The notes beneath the pieces are model-generated. The model did not search any database. It was not told the DNA's origin and worked only from the letters and a program-made list of their open reading frames with translations. Below are positions 1 to 10,281 of a stretch of DNA of 34,816 nucleotides, piece by piece; position 1 is the first letter of the stretch; every line of letters starts with the position of its first letter. This DNA is from Euzebyales bacterium (GTDB lineage: Bacteria > Actinomycetota > Nitriliruptoria > Euzebyales > JAHELV01): NCBI GenBank assembly GCA_035461305.1, contig DATHVN010000182.1, positions 1 to 34,816 on the forward strand, written 5' to 3'. The position numbers were made by a program, and so were the translations under genes.

Positions 1-110
1 GCGACGAGCCACAGCAGCCCCGGGGCGGCGAACGCCTGCCACAGCCACCCCGGATCCGTGCCCTCCCGCGTCCGGTGCCTCCGGGCCGGGCGCTCGGACG
101 CGTCAGCCAC
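1..110 (-). CDS. ABC transporter permease, PotB-type, N-terminal fragment cut by window edge
   Basis: Reading leftward from a GTG at 110-108, an open frame runs to the window edge and gives about 36 residues. A charged cytoplasmic start is followed by the beginning of a hydrophobic helix (APGLLWLVA). The GTG overlaps the stop of the upstream potD-like gene (GTGGCTGA), a typical translationally coupled arrangement. Position directly after a polyamine-type binding protein is where the inner-membrane permease PotB normally lies, so the call rests mainly on context plus the hydrophobic onset. Too little is visible to identify the EAA loop or the family directly. Confidence 0.6.
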   Translation of the reverse strand, partial: MADASERPARRHRTREGTDPGWLWQAFAAPGLLWLV

Positions 111-1407
111 CAGCCTGGGCCATCGACCAGGCCTGCTTCCACAGCTGGTCGACCTGTGGGGTCAGCTGCAGCGGCACCTGTCCGATCTCGAAGTCCTCCT
201 CGCGGACGACGGCCGACTCGAGGTTGGGTGGTACCCACTCGTCGGCGACCAGCGTCTCGGGGTTGATCGTGGTAAGCGGTGGCTGGTACCCGGTCCACCC
301 GAAGTTCTCGAGGGCGTTGTCGTTGTCGAGCATGAAGTTAAGGAACTCGTGCGCGAGCACGGGGTGCTCAGCGTTCGCCATGACCACCATGCAGTCGCTC
401 GAGATCAGGCCGCCGGTGGTCGACGCCGAGCCCTGCGGCGGCCAGATGTAGCGCAGCACCGACGGGTCGTCGCCCTTCGGCATGTAGTACTGCGCATTGA
501 CCATGTCGCCGGACCACGCGTGGTGGATGGCGAGCTTGCCCTCGGGCAGCTTGATGTAGGCACCGTCGATCGAGTACCGGATGTTCACGAGGTCGACGAG
601 CTCAGCCAGGCTCGCACCTGCCTCCTGGAGGACGGCACGGTCGGACGTGTTGGGGTCCTGGATGCCGTTGTGGTACGGCGCGACGGTCAGCGTCTCGCGA
701 TCGTCGTCGTACAACCCGACCTTGCCCTTGTACTGCGGTTCCCAGAAGATGTCCCAGGGGTTATCCATGCTGTCGGGGTCGAGGTCGACCTGGTCGGTCC
801 GCCACGCCAGCCCCGTCTGGTACAGCGCGTAGGGCACGCTGTATCGCGACCCGCCGTCGTAGTAGGGGTCGGCCAGCGTCGGCCAGACGTTGGCCTCGAG
901 GTTGGGCAGGTAGTCGTGGTTCAACGGCTGCAGCAGCCTGCCGGCGACGTACTTGGGCAGCACGGGCGAGGTCGGGAAGAACACGTCGGCCTGCAGCTCG
1001 CCGGTCGACAGCTTCCGCAGCGCCTCGTCGGGGTTGTAGAAGGTCGTCAGCTCGTACTCGACACCGGTCTCCTTGGCGAACTTCTTCAGCGTCGGCACGT
1101 TGAGGTAGTCGGCCCAGTTGTAGATCCGCAGTGGGCCGTCCTCGATGTCCAGGCCGGACTCGATCGGCGGGATGTCGTCGAACAGCGGCTGCTCGACGGG
1201 GCTGCCGGGCGACCCGATGGCGAGCCCACCGGTGGCGTCGGGCGGGCTGCTCGCGGCCGACGTCGACCCACCGGCCTCGTCGCCGGTCGACGCCGCGCCA
1301 CCGCAGGCGCTGAGCAGCACGCCCCCCGCGACACCCCCGGTCAGGCGCAGGAAGTCCCGTCTCGACAGCCCCCGCGGTCGGATCAGGCGCTCTCGGGGAT
1401 GTCGCAT
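103..1407 (-). CDS. potD: Spermidine/putrescine-type ABC transporter substrate-binding lipoprotein
   Basis: 434 residues. The N-terminus carries a twin-arginine motif (SRRDFLRL) followed by a hydrophobic stretch and a lipobox ending LLSAC, so it is probably a Tat-exported lipoprotein. Mature sequence begins with a low-complexity Ser/Ala/Gly linker, then the PotD-like fold: LRIYNWADYL, TTFYNPDEAL, DVFFPTSPVLPKY, WDIFWEPQYKGKVGLYDD and NAEHPVLAHEFLNFMLD are all family hallmarks. A strong AGGAGG lies 7 bases before the ATG, within the 18-base gap after the TetR gene. It should deliver polyamines or a related amine/opine to a PotB/PotC permease whose first codons overlap its stop. The exact ligand cannot be read from sequence. 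Confidence 0.92.
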   Translation of the reverse strand: MRHPRERLIRPRGLSRRDFLRLTGGVAGGVLLSACGGAASTGDEAGGSTSAASSPPDATGGLAIGSPGSPVEQPLFDDIPPIESGLDIEDGPLRIYNWADYLNVPTLKKFAKETGVEYELTTFYNPDEALRKLSTGELQADVFFPTSPVLPKYVAGRLLQPLNHDYLPNLEANVWPTLADPYYDGGSRYSVPYALYQTGLAWRTDQVDLDPDSMDNPWDIFWEPQYKGKVGLYDDDRETLTVAPYHNGIQDPNTSDRAVLQEAGASLAELVDLVNIRYSIDGAYIKLPEGKLAIHHAWSGDMVNAQYYMPKGDDPSVLRYIWPPQGSASTTGGLISSDCMVVMANAEHPVLAHEFLNFMLDNDNALENFGWTGYQPPLTTINPETLVADEWVPPNLESAVVREEDFEIGQVPLQLTPQVDQLWKQAWSMAQAGG

Positions 1408-1425
1408 CGGGTTCCTCCTGTGGAG

Positions 1426-2061
1426 TCAGCTGGCAGGGACCTCGTCGTGGGTGAAGCCGAGGCGCCGCATCGCGTACGCCAGCGACAGGTGCAGCATGTT
1501 GGTGCCGTCGACCTCGGTGTCGTCGAGTGCGACCTGCAGCGCGAGGCCGTCCATGAGTGCCGCCAGCTCCAGCGCGAACTCGTGGGGATCGACGTCGGCC
1601 GTGAAGACCTCGCGGTGCTGGCCGGTGCGCACCACGTCGGCGATGGTCGAACGCCACCGCCGGTCGAGCGCCGCCCGCCTCCGCGCCACGTCGGGGTCGT
1701 GCAGTGCCCGTGCCCACAGCTCCACCCACAGGCGCCACTCCGCGTCGACGCCGTCGTGTGCCCGCGGCGTACCGGGGCACGATCCCGCGACCAGCTCGAC
1801 GAGCTGTTGGCGGGGGTCCTCGATCGCGCTGATCGCGCGGAAGATGTGCAGGTAGAACCGGTCCTCGGCCGCTGCGAGCGCCTCGGACAGCAGCTGATCC
1901 TTGCTGCCGAAGTAGTAGAGGATCAGTCCAGCGCTCGTCGACGCCGCGGCGGCGATGTCGGCGATGCGTGCCTCGCCGAGCCCGCGATCGCTGATGACGC
2001 GGGCGGCGGCATCCAGGATCTGCTGCCGTCGCTGTTCGTTGTTCGCCGGTCGAGAACCCAC
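1426..2061 (-). CDS. TetR family transcriptional regulator
   Basis: 211 residues starting at GTG 2061 with GGAG about 7 bases upstream. The N-terminal 50 residues are a classic TetR helix-turn-helix: RRQQILDAAARVISDRGL, then IADIAAAAS and LILYYFGSKDQLL. The remainder is a helical ligand/dimerisation domain ending around residue 200. It is the first gene of the minus-strand unit with potD (18-base gap) and diverges from the FAD oxidoreductase. Two related palindromic sites in the intergenic region (2081-2094 and 2220-2233) are good candidates for its operators. It therefore probably represses its own transporter operon and the divergent catabolic genes until an amine or acyl ligand binds; the ligand is not known. 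Confidence 0.92.
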   Translation of the reverse strand: MGSRPANNEQRRQQILDAAARVISDRGLGEARIADIAAAASTSAGLILYYFGSKDQLLSEALAAAEDRFYLHIFRAISAIEDPRQQLVELVAGSCPGTPRAHDGVDAEWRLWVELWARALHDPDVARRRAALDRRWRSTIADVVRTGQHREVFTADVDPHEFALELAALMDGLALQVALDDTEVDGTNMLHLSLAYAMRRLGFTHDEVPAS

Positions 2062-2080
2062 GATCGTCTCCGTAGAGGAC

Positions 2081-2094
2081 TGATTAGCTATTCA
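2081..2094. promoter_or_regulatory. Candidate TetR operator, site 1
   Basis: TGATTAGCTATTCA is a near-perfect 14-bp palindrome (12 of 14 positions symmetric, centre AGCT) located 20 bases upstream of the tetR GTG. A related sequence in inverted orientation lies at 2220-2233. Palindrome length and position fit a TetR-type operator; binding is inferred. Confidence 0.6.
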
Positions 2095-2219
2095 AGACAA
2101 TGCGAGGCTGAACGTCAACCAGGGACCCGTCCGTTCGCCTGTGCGAGGGGCGGTGATTCGCTGCAGAGCAGAACAGGCACTTCCCTACACCCTCCGCGCT
2201 CAGGTACGCTGCCGAACAT

Positions 2220-2233
2220 TGAACGGCTAGTCA
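2220..2233. promoter_or_regulatory. Candidate TetR operator, site 2
   Basis: TGAACGGCTAGTCA ends 10 bases before the oxidoreductase ATG and just before its AAAGGA ribosome site. A 15-base comparison with the reverse complement of site 1 gives 12 matches (TTGAAYRGCTARTCA). It is less symmetric than site 1, so perhaps a weaker site. Binding here would block expression of the divergent catabolic genes. Confidence 0.5.
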
Positions 2234-2243
2234 AAGGATTGTG

Positions 2244-3886
2244 ATGGCGGCGAACCGGTACGACGCGATCGTCATCGGTGGCGGGCACAACGGGCTCATC
2301 GCTGCCGCGTACCTGGCGCGCAGCGGCGCCCGCGTGGTCGTCTGTGAAGCGCGTCACAAGACCGGCGGGGCCGCCGCCACCGACACCCCGTGGCCGGACG
2401 CGCCCGACTTCAAGGTGACCACCTACTCATACGTCATGAGCCTGATGCCCGACGAGATCATGCCGACCTCGACCTGGCGCGCCACGGCTACCGGATCCAT
2501 GCCATGGGTCCGTACTACGTCGCGTTCCCCGACGGCGGCTCGCTGATGATCGGATCGGACGACGCCGCCAGCGACACGGCCGCGATCAAGCGCTTCAGCG
2601 CGCGAGACGCCGCGGCATACCCCCAGTGGAGGGAGTGGCTCGGGAGCATCGCCGACGTGCTGGCCCCACTGCTGCTCACGGTGCCGCCCAGACTTGGGTC
2701 GCGCCACCCGGAGGACGTCGTCGACCAGCTGAGGCTGCTGTGGCGCCTGCGCGGGCTCGACCCCCGCCGCATCGGGGACATCACGCGGCTGCTCACGATG
2801 AGCATCGGCGACCTGCTGGACGACTGGTTCGAGTCGGACCAGGTCAAGGCCGCCCTCGCTGTCGACGGGGTCATCGGCACCTGGGCGGGGCCTCGGGCGC
2901 CGGGCACCGCCTACGTGCTCGCGCACCACGAGATCGGCGACGTCGGCGTGGGGCTCGGTTCATGGGGCTACCCCGAGGGCGGCATGGGCGCCGTGGCCGA
3001 CGCCATCCACGCGTCGGCGGCCGCCTTTGGCGCCGAGGTGCGGCTCCGGGCCCCGGTGGACCGGGTCATGGTCCGCGACGGGCGAACCACGGGCGTCGTG
3101 CTCGGCGGTGGCGAGGAGCTGTACGCCGACACGGTGGTCACGACCATCCACCCACAGATCACCTTTCTGCAGCAGATCGACGAGCACGACCTCCCAGCCG
3201 ACTTCCTGCAGTCGATCCGCCGGTGGAGGTCGCGCTCGGGCACGGTGAAGATCAACCTCGCTCTGTCGGAGCTGCCCGACTTCACCGCCGACCCCGGCGT
3301 CTCCGCAGGGCTGCACCACGGCGGCGCGATCGAGCTGAGCCACTCGGTCGACTACCTCGAGGAGGCGTTCCAGGAGGCCCGCGCGGGCCGCCCGGCGACG
3401 CGGCCCTTCTCAGACGGCGTCATCCCCACCGCGTTGGATCCCACGCTGTGCCCCGAGGGGTACCACATCATGTCGCTGTTCACCCAGTGGGTGTCCGAGA
3501 CGTGGGCCGACGAGCAGGACCAGGACGCTCTGGAGGCGTACGCCGACCGGGTCATCGCCGGCTACACCGAGCTGGCGCCGAACTTCGCCGACGCGATCGT
3601 CCACCGGCAGGTCCTGGGACCCAAGGACATGGCCGACGAGCTCGGCCTGATCGGCGGCAACATCTTCCACGGCGACCTGTCCGCCGACCAGCTGTTCCAC
3701 ATGCGGCCCGCGGCCGGCTACGCGGACTACCGCTCGCCGATCGCCGGGCTGTACCAGGCGTCCTCGGCGACCCACGCCGGTGGCGGGGTGTGCGGCATCC
3801 CGGCGATGCTGGCGGTGTGCCAGATCGTCGCCGACCGGCGGAAGACGGCCAGGTGGCGCCGGCGGTTCGCACCGAGCGGGCGCTGA
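2244..3886 (+). pseudogene. NAD(P)/FAD-dependent oxidoreductase, phytoene-desaturase/PYROXD2-like, one frameshift
   Basis: The frame from ATG 2244 (AAAGGA 5 bases upstream; GTG 2241 is an alternative) encodes a dinucleotide-binding start, DAIVIGGGHNGLIAAAYLA, and runs in family register to DEIM at 2462. The continuation DLDLARHGYRIHAMGPYY is in the +2 frame from 2465 and stays open to 3886, ending GGGVCGIPAMLAVCQIV, the C-terminal FAD-contact region. One base seems lost near 2463 (expected ATG CGC GAC, observed ATGCCGAC). Restored, the protein would be about 547 residues, normal for this COG1233-type family. The rest of the frame shows no further damage, so this is a very recent lesion or a sequence error. 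Candidate operator site 2 lies immediately upstream. Substrate unknown. Confidence 0.85.
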
Positions 3887-3945
3887 CCGCCCGCGGGAGA
3901 CCGGGCGGGCTCGTGGCGCGCTCGGCGATCGGCGAGAATCCGTCC

Positions 3946-6039
3946 GTGGAACCCGCCGGGACGAGTGACCTGCGGCCGCTGCTCGAGGCGCGGTCGGTGG
4001 CGGTCGTGGGTGCCAGCAGCCGGTCCGACTCGGTGGGGCAGGTGGCGATGGCGCAGCTGCTGGGCGGCGGCTTCGACGGGGCGGTCCACCCGGTCAACCC
4101 GCGCTACGCCGAGCTGTGCGGCCTGCCGTGCGTCCCCCGGCTGGCCGACGTCGTCGACGTCGTCGACCTCGCGGTGCTCGCCGTCGGCAACGAGCGGCTC
4201 GAGGCGCAGCTCGAGGCGGCCGCCGCGATCGGGGCGCGCGCCGCGGTGATCTTCGCCAGCGCCTTCGAGCACGACCCCGGCCCGACGCCGCTGACTGCGC
4301 GGCTCGCGGCAATCGCGCGGTCAGCCGGCATGGTGCTGTGCGGGGCCAACAGCATGGGGTTCGTCCACCTCGACGTGGGGCTGCGTGCCACCGCCTACGC
4401 CCAGCCGCTCGAACTCCAGCCGGGACCGGTGACGTTGCTGACCCACTCGGGGTCGGTGCTGACCGCCATGCTCCACAACCGGAAGCGGGTGCGGTTCAAC
4501 CTGGCGGTGTCGACCGGCCAGGAGCTCGTCACGACGATGGCCGAGTACCTGCGCTACGCGGTGGAGCGCCCCACGACCCGCGTCGTCGCCCTGTTCTGCG
4601 AGACCGTGCGGGACCCCGAGGGCTTCGTCGCGGCGCTCGACCTCTCCCGGCGAGGCGACGTCGCGGTCGTCGCCCTGACCGTGGGGCGGCACGCGGCGTC
4701 GCGAGACCTCGTCACCGCCCACTCCGGCGCACTGGCCGGTGCCGACGGCGCCTACGAGGCGGTGTTCGATGCCTACGACGTGCACCGCGTGCGCACCATC
4801 GACGAACTGCTCGACGCCACGGCCGTGCTGTCGATGGACCGGGGCGCGGCGCCCGGCGGCCTCGCGGTCATGCACGACTCCGGTGGCGAGCGGGCACACC
4901 TGCTGGACCTGGCGCTGGACACAGGCGTGGCTCTGGCCGCACCGAACGCCACGACACGGGCCGCGATGGCCGAGGTGCTCGACGCGGGCCTGCCGGCCAC
5001 CAACCCGCTGGATGCCTGGGGCAGCAGCGTCGGCTACCACGACGTGTTCATGACGTGCGGCCGGGCGCTGCTCGATGATTCCGACACCGCAGCCCTCGCG
5101 TTCTGTGTCGACCTGCCAGACGCCGAAGGCGATGACACGTATCCGCTGATCGCCAGGGAGCTGCACGCCGCGACCGACAAGCCGGTCGTCGTGCTCGCCA
5201 ACGTCAGCGGAGCGGTCAACCCGGTCGTCGCCGACCGGCTGCGCGCGGCGGGGATCGTGGTGCTGGAGGGCACGACCACCGGGCTCGCCGCGCTGTCGCA
5301 CCTGCTGGACCGGCGCGACCGCCGGGCGCGGGTACCGGCGGCGCCGGCATCGCCGGGTGATCCGCTGGTCCGGCAGCGCTGGCGGAAGCGTCTGCGCGAC
5401 CCGGCCCCATGGACCGAGGTTGAGGCATTGGCGCTGCTCGCCGACCACGGCATGCCCGTCGTGGCGCACGCACAGGTCGAGTACGGGGCGGATGCCGTTC
5501 GGGCGGCCGACCGGCTCGGCTACCCGGTGGTGCTCAAGACGGCGGCGGATGTGGCGCACAAGTCCGACGTCGCAGGCGTGCACCTGGACCTGCGGGACGC
5601 GGCGGAGGTGCGTGCCGCCTACGACCGGCTGGCCGCTGAGCTCGGCCCGAGGGTGACGGTCGCCGCGATGGCACGTGCCGGTGTCGAGCTCGCACTGGGT
5701 GTGACCGTCGATCCCACGTTCGGTCCGCTGGTGGTCGTCGGTGCCGGCGGGGTCCTGGTCGAGGTCCTCGCGGACCGCCGCGTCACGCTGCCCCCGGTCG
5801 ACGCGGCGCACGCGACCGACCTGCTCGGCGACCTGTCGCTCGCGTCGTTGCTGCGCGGCGTCCGGGACCGGCCGGCGGTCGACCTCCCGGCCGTCGCGGC
5901 GGCCGTCGTCGCGCTGTCGACGGTCGCGGTCGAACTCGGCGACCTGCTCGCCGCCGTGGATGTCAACCCCCTGATCTGTAGTCCCGACGGGTGCGTCGCC
6001 GTCGACGCCCTCGTCGTGCCAGCCCGAGGTGAGGCGTGA
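3946..6039 (+). CDS. Acetate--CoA ligase (ADP-forming) family acyl-CoA synthetase, fused alpha/beta
   Basis: 697 residues from GTG 3946 (GTG 3913 also in frame). The order is CoA-binding Rossmann domain (SVAVVGASSRSDSVGQ, residues about 13-140), succinyl-CoA-ligase-like domains (about 150-460) with the HSGALAGADGAYEAVF segment that carries the phospho-histidine region in this family, and a C-terminal ATP-grasp domain (about 490-690; YPVVLKTAADVAHKSDVAGV, GPLVVVGAGGVLVEVL, DVNPLI). The single-chain alpha-beta arrangement matches NDP-forming acyl-CoA synthetases that convert a carboxylic acid, CoA and ATP to acyl-CoA, ADP and phosphate. It lies 59 bases after the FAD oxidoreductase, likely the same transcript, and could activate an acid released by that oxidation. 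Substrate not deducible. Confidence 0.9.
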   Translation: MEPAGTSDLRPLLEARSVAVVGASSRSDSVGQVAMAQLLGGGFDGAVHPVNPRYAELCGLPCVPRLADVVDVVDLAVLAVGNERLEAQLEAAAAIGARAAVIFASAFEHDPGPTPLTARLAAIARSAGMVLCGANSMGFVHLDVGLRATAYAQPLELQPGPVTLLTHSGSVLTAMLHNRKRVRFNLAVSTGQELVTTMAEYLRYAVERPTTRVVALFCETVRDPEGFVAALDLSRRGDVAVVALTVGRHAASRDLVTAHSGALAGADGAYEAVFDAYDVHRVRTIDELLDATAVLSMDRGAAPGGLAVMHDSGGERAHLLDLALDTGVALAAPNATTRAAMAEVLDAGLPATNPLDAWGSSVGYHDVFMTCGRALLDDSDTAALAFCVDLPDAEGDDTYPLIARELHAATDKPVVVLANVSGAVNPVVADRLRAAGIVVLEGTTTGLAALSHLLDRRDRRARVPAAPASPGDPLVRQRWRKRLRDPAPWTEVEALALLADHGMPVVAHAQVEYGADAVRAADRLGYPVVLKTAADVAHKSDVAGVHLDLRDAAEVRAAYDRLAAELGPRVTVAAMARAGVELALGVTVDPTFGPLVVVGAGGVLVEVLADRRVTLPPVDAAHATDLLGDLSLASLLRGVRDRPAVDLPAVAAAVVALSTVAVELGDLLAAVDVNPLICSPDGCVAVDALVVPARGEA

Positions 6040-6364
6040 CCGAGCCCGGCCCCCGCCGGGACGAAGGTGTCCAACCGCGCCCGGATGCGTGCGAGGTAGT
6101 CCCAGTCGATCTGCTGCGCCACGCCGCGGACCTCCTCGGGGTTGCTCATGCCGAACAGCAGGCCGCCCTCGTGCTCCCGCCAGTACGTGCCGCCGTCGAC
6201 GTCGACGACCATCGGCACCTGCTCGCCACCCAGGTCGACGCTCGGCTGCGTTCACCGCGACCTGGTGGCGGGCGCCGGCGACCGGGATGTGGGCGCCGGC
6301 GAGCGCTCCGACCGCCGCGAGGGGTCGGCCCGCCTGTCAGCACGACCCGGTCGGTCGGGATCAG
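6039..6364 (-). pseudogene. Remnant of a DAO-type FAD-dependent oxidoreductase
   Basis: No intact gene lies between 6040 and 6504. On the minus strand, adjoining pieces in different frames read like the substrate-binding half of a glycine/sarcosine/D-amino-acid oxidase-like protein: PTDRVVLTGGPT, then after a frame change LAAVGALAGAHIPVAGARHQ, then after another change MVVDVDGGTYWREHEGG, GLLFGMSNPEE and DWDYLARIRARLDTFVP. The homology-like reading stops next to the stop codon of the acyl-CoA synthetase, where the C-terminal part should begin. Neither an N-terminal FAD motif nor a C-terminus is visible. I interpret it as a truncated, multiply frameshifted relic of an amine-oxidising enzyme from the same catabolic cluster. 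The right boundary is approximate. Confidence 0.65.
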
Positions 6365-6504
6365 GGGCGGCGTGCCGGTTGACACCGGTGGCCCACGGCG
6401 GCTCACGGCGGCCCGACGCACGGTCACGCCGTGCCACGACGGATCGTAGGGCGGATCTTCCGGCCCGGCCGGGAGACCCGCGCCCCACAACGAACGGCAG
6501 CGCC

Positions 6505-7677
6505 ATGAACGAGTTGCACTCGGCCGACGACCTCGACCTGCAGGCGCGGGCGCGGACCTTCGTCGACGCCGAGCTGATCCCCCATGAGGTGGCGGCCGAG
6601 CACAACGGCGGCCACCTGCCCGCCGAGGTGCTCGACCGCCAACGCCGCCGCGCCGACGAGCTGGGTCTGCTGGGGATCAGCGTGCCCGCCGCCCACGGCG
6701 GGCCGGGCTACACGATCCTGCAGCAGGTGCTGGTGTCCGAGCAGATCGGGCGGGTCACGAACACGCTGGGCTGGGTCGTGACCACGCCGCCACGGTGGCT
6801 CGCCGACGTTGCCACGCCGGCGCAGCTGGAACGCTGGGTGCTGCCCACGTTCCGCGGCGCGCGCCACGAGTGCTACGCCATCACCGAGGAGGGCGCCGGC
6901 TCGGACGTCGATGGCATCGTCGCGACGGCCAGCAGGATCGACGGCGGCTGGGTGCTGCGCGGCGAGAAGTGGCACGTGACCTCGGCCAACCTGGCGGACT
7001 GGTGCCTGTTCCAGGCGAAGCTGGCCGACGGGCCAGACGCGGGCAACCACGCGCTGTTCATGCTCGACCTCGCCACGCCGGGGGTGCGAGTGGTCCGCAC
7101 GCCCGCGTACGCACAGGTGTCGGCGCACGAGCACCCCGTCATCGCGTTCGATGACGTCGAGGTCGGCGACGACGCACTGGTGGGGTCGACCGGCGACGGC
7201 ATGCGCTGGACCCACGAGTGGTTCCGCTACGAGCGCCTCATGATCGCTGCGCGGTGCTGCGGCGCCGCCGAGCGCCTGATCGACGAGACCACGGCCTTCG
7301 CGTCGCAGCGCGAGACGTTCGGGCAGCCGTTGCTCGACCACCAGGCGCCGGCGTTCATGCTGGCCGACGCCCTGACCGAGCTGTGGGCCGCCCGGCTCAT
7401 GACCTACCGCACCGCCGTCGAGATGGAGGCCGGCGCCGACGTCAAGCTGCTGCACCCGCACTGCTCGATGGTGAAGCTGTTCGCCTCGGAGATGGCGAAC
7501 CGCGTGGCGGACCGCGCCGTGCAGATCTTCGGCGGCCGTGGCTACATGCGTGAGAACGTCGCCGAGCGCTTCTATCGCGAGCTGCGGGTCGACCGCATCT
7601 GGGAGGGCCCGTCGGAGATCCAACGGATGATCATCGCCGACCAGCTCCGCAAGCGTGGGGTCGTCCTCGCCCGTTGA
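6505..7677 (+). CDS. Acyl-CoA dehydrogenase family protein
   Basis: 390 residues from ATG 6505 (no strong ribosome site). Family features in order: an N-terminal helical domain with LGLLGISVPAAHGGPGY, the FAD/substrate strand CYAITEEGAGSDVDGI, the C-terminal helical domain with ASQRETFGQPLLDHQAPAFMLA, QIFGGRGYMRE, and DRIWEGPSEIQRMII. Glu367 in WEGPSEI occupies the position of the MCAD-type catalytic base. It should be an electron-transfer-flavoprotein-linked flavoenzyme introducing an alpha,beta double bond into an acyl-CoA. Coming after the acyl-CoA synthetase and the oxidase relic, it fits the acyl-CoA leg of the same degradative cluster, although the 465-base relic separates them. Chain-length preference is not readable. 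Confidence 0.93.
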   Translation: MNELHSADDLDLQARARTFVDAELIPHEVAAEHNGGHLPAEVLDRQRRRADELGLLGISVPAAHGGPGYTILQQVLVSEQIGRVTNTLGWVVTTPPRWLADVATPAQLERWVLPTFRGARHECYAITEEGAGSDVDGIVATASRIDGGWVLRGEKWHVTSANLADWCLFQAKLADGPDAGNHALFMLDLATPGVRVVRTPAYAQVSAHEHPVIAFDDVEVGDDALVGSTGDGMRWTHEWFRYERLMIAARCCGAAERLIDETTAFASQRETFGQPLLDHQAPAFMLADALTELWAARLMTYRTAVEMEAGADVKLLHPHCSMVKLFASEMANRVADRAVQIFGGRGYMRENVAERFYRELRVDRIWEGPSEIQRMIIADQLRKRGVVLAR

Positions 7678-7680
7678 GCG

Positions 7681-7806
7681 CCCGACCCGCTGGGAAGCCG
7701 GCTGACCGCATGCGGTGGATCGCCTCCCCGAACCGCGGTGCTGCGCCGTCTGGGGAGCCTGACCGCGCCATGTGGTGGGTGGCTCCCAGGAACGGCGGTG
7801 CGGCGC
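7681..7806. repeat. Imperfect tandem repeat, two units of about 57-60 bp, between convergent genes
   Basis: Two adjacent units in the gap between the acyl-CoA dehydrogenase and the lrp-like gene align well: GACCGCATGCGGTGGATCGC at 7704 against GACCGCGCCATGTGGTGGGT at 7761, each followed by a match to GAACSGCGGTGCKGCGC. If translated on the plus strand they give MRWIASPNRGAA and MWWVAPRNGGAA, but there is no ribosome site and I do not call a gene. The unit could be a small dispersed intergenic repeat; a genome-wide count would tell. Confidence 0.55.
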
Positions 7807-7828
7807 GGGACGTCACATCGCGGACGGT

Positions 7829-9627
<1,799 letters not shown>

Positions 9628-9630
9628 ACG

Positions 9631-10266
9631 TTAGCCGGACCTGCCCGGAACGTAGGGCGTCCACGGCATGACAGGCTGAGGATCGCTGAGGTTGCGGTAG
9701 CGCTCGAAGTCCTTCTCGAGCTCCTCGATCGCCTTCTCACGCGATCCGAACCCCTCGACGGTCACGGTCTTCTGCTCGAGGTCCTTGTAGATCGAGAAGA
9801 AGTGTTGGATCTCGTCGAGCAGGTGGTTGGGGACATCGTCGAGCTCGTCGATGGACTCCCAGGCCGGGTCCTTGCTGGGCACGGTGATGATCTTCGTGTC
9901 GCGGCCCTTGTCGTCGGTCATGTAGAAGACGCCGACGACGCGCGCCGAGATCACGCAGCCCGGGAAGGTCGGGTCGCCGAGGATCACCAGCGCGTCCAGC
10001 GGGTCGCCGTCCTCGCCCCACGCCTCCGCGACGAAGCCGTAGTCACCGGGATACTGGACCGCCGTGAACAGCTTGCGGTCGAGCCGGAAGCGCCCCGTCT
10101 CGACATCCCACTCGTACTTGTTGCGCGAGCCCTTGGGGATCTCGACGTAGACGTCGATGATCGTGGGATCCGGTCGCTGGCCGGTGTCCTCGTCCTTCTT
10201 GCGCTCCTCGGGCTCCTGCGCCTGGGCCTCGGCCTCCTCGGCGCTGTGGTCCTGCGTCGACGACAT
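9631..10266 (-). CDS. ppa: Inorganic pyrophosphatase, family I
   Basis: 211 residues; AAGGAG lies 8 bases before ATG 10266. Residues about 1-35 are an acidic Glu/Gln-rich extension not found in the usual 160-175-residue enzyme. The core then shows IDVYVEIPKGSRNKYEWD, YPGDYGFV, the metal-binding signature GEDGDPLDAL, and KGRDTKIITVPSKDP. It hydrolyses pyrophosphate in the cytoplasm, pulling biosynthetic reactions forward. It is the last gene of the ygfZ-phosphatase-kinase-ppa minus-strand run, 15 bases after the kinase. The charged N-terminal tail is unusual but may simply be disordered. Confidence 0.97.
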   Translation of the reverse strand: MSSTQDHSAEEAEAQAQEPEERKKDEDTGQRPDPTIIDVYVEIPKGSRNKYEWDVETGRFRLDRKLFTAVQYPGDYGFVAEAWGEDGDPLDALVILGDPTFPGCVISARVVGVFYMTDDKGRDTKIITVPSKDPAWESIDELDDVPNHLLDEIQHFFSIYKDLEQKTVTVEGFGSREKAIEELEKDFERYRNLSDPQPVMPWTPYVPGRSG

Positions 10267-10281
10267 GCGTGCTCCTTGCTG

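Noticed and set aside
4321-6255. A 644-codon minus-strand open frame antisense to the acyl-CoA synthetase
   Set aside because: Low-complexity Arg/His/Gly composition typical of the complement of GC-rich coding sequence; no domain and no ribosome site. Only its far 5' portion overlaps the DAO relic. Similar long shadow frames across 58-2244, 2626-3900 and 6424-7623 were dismissed for the same reason.
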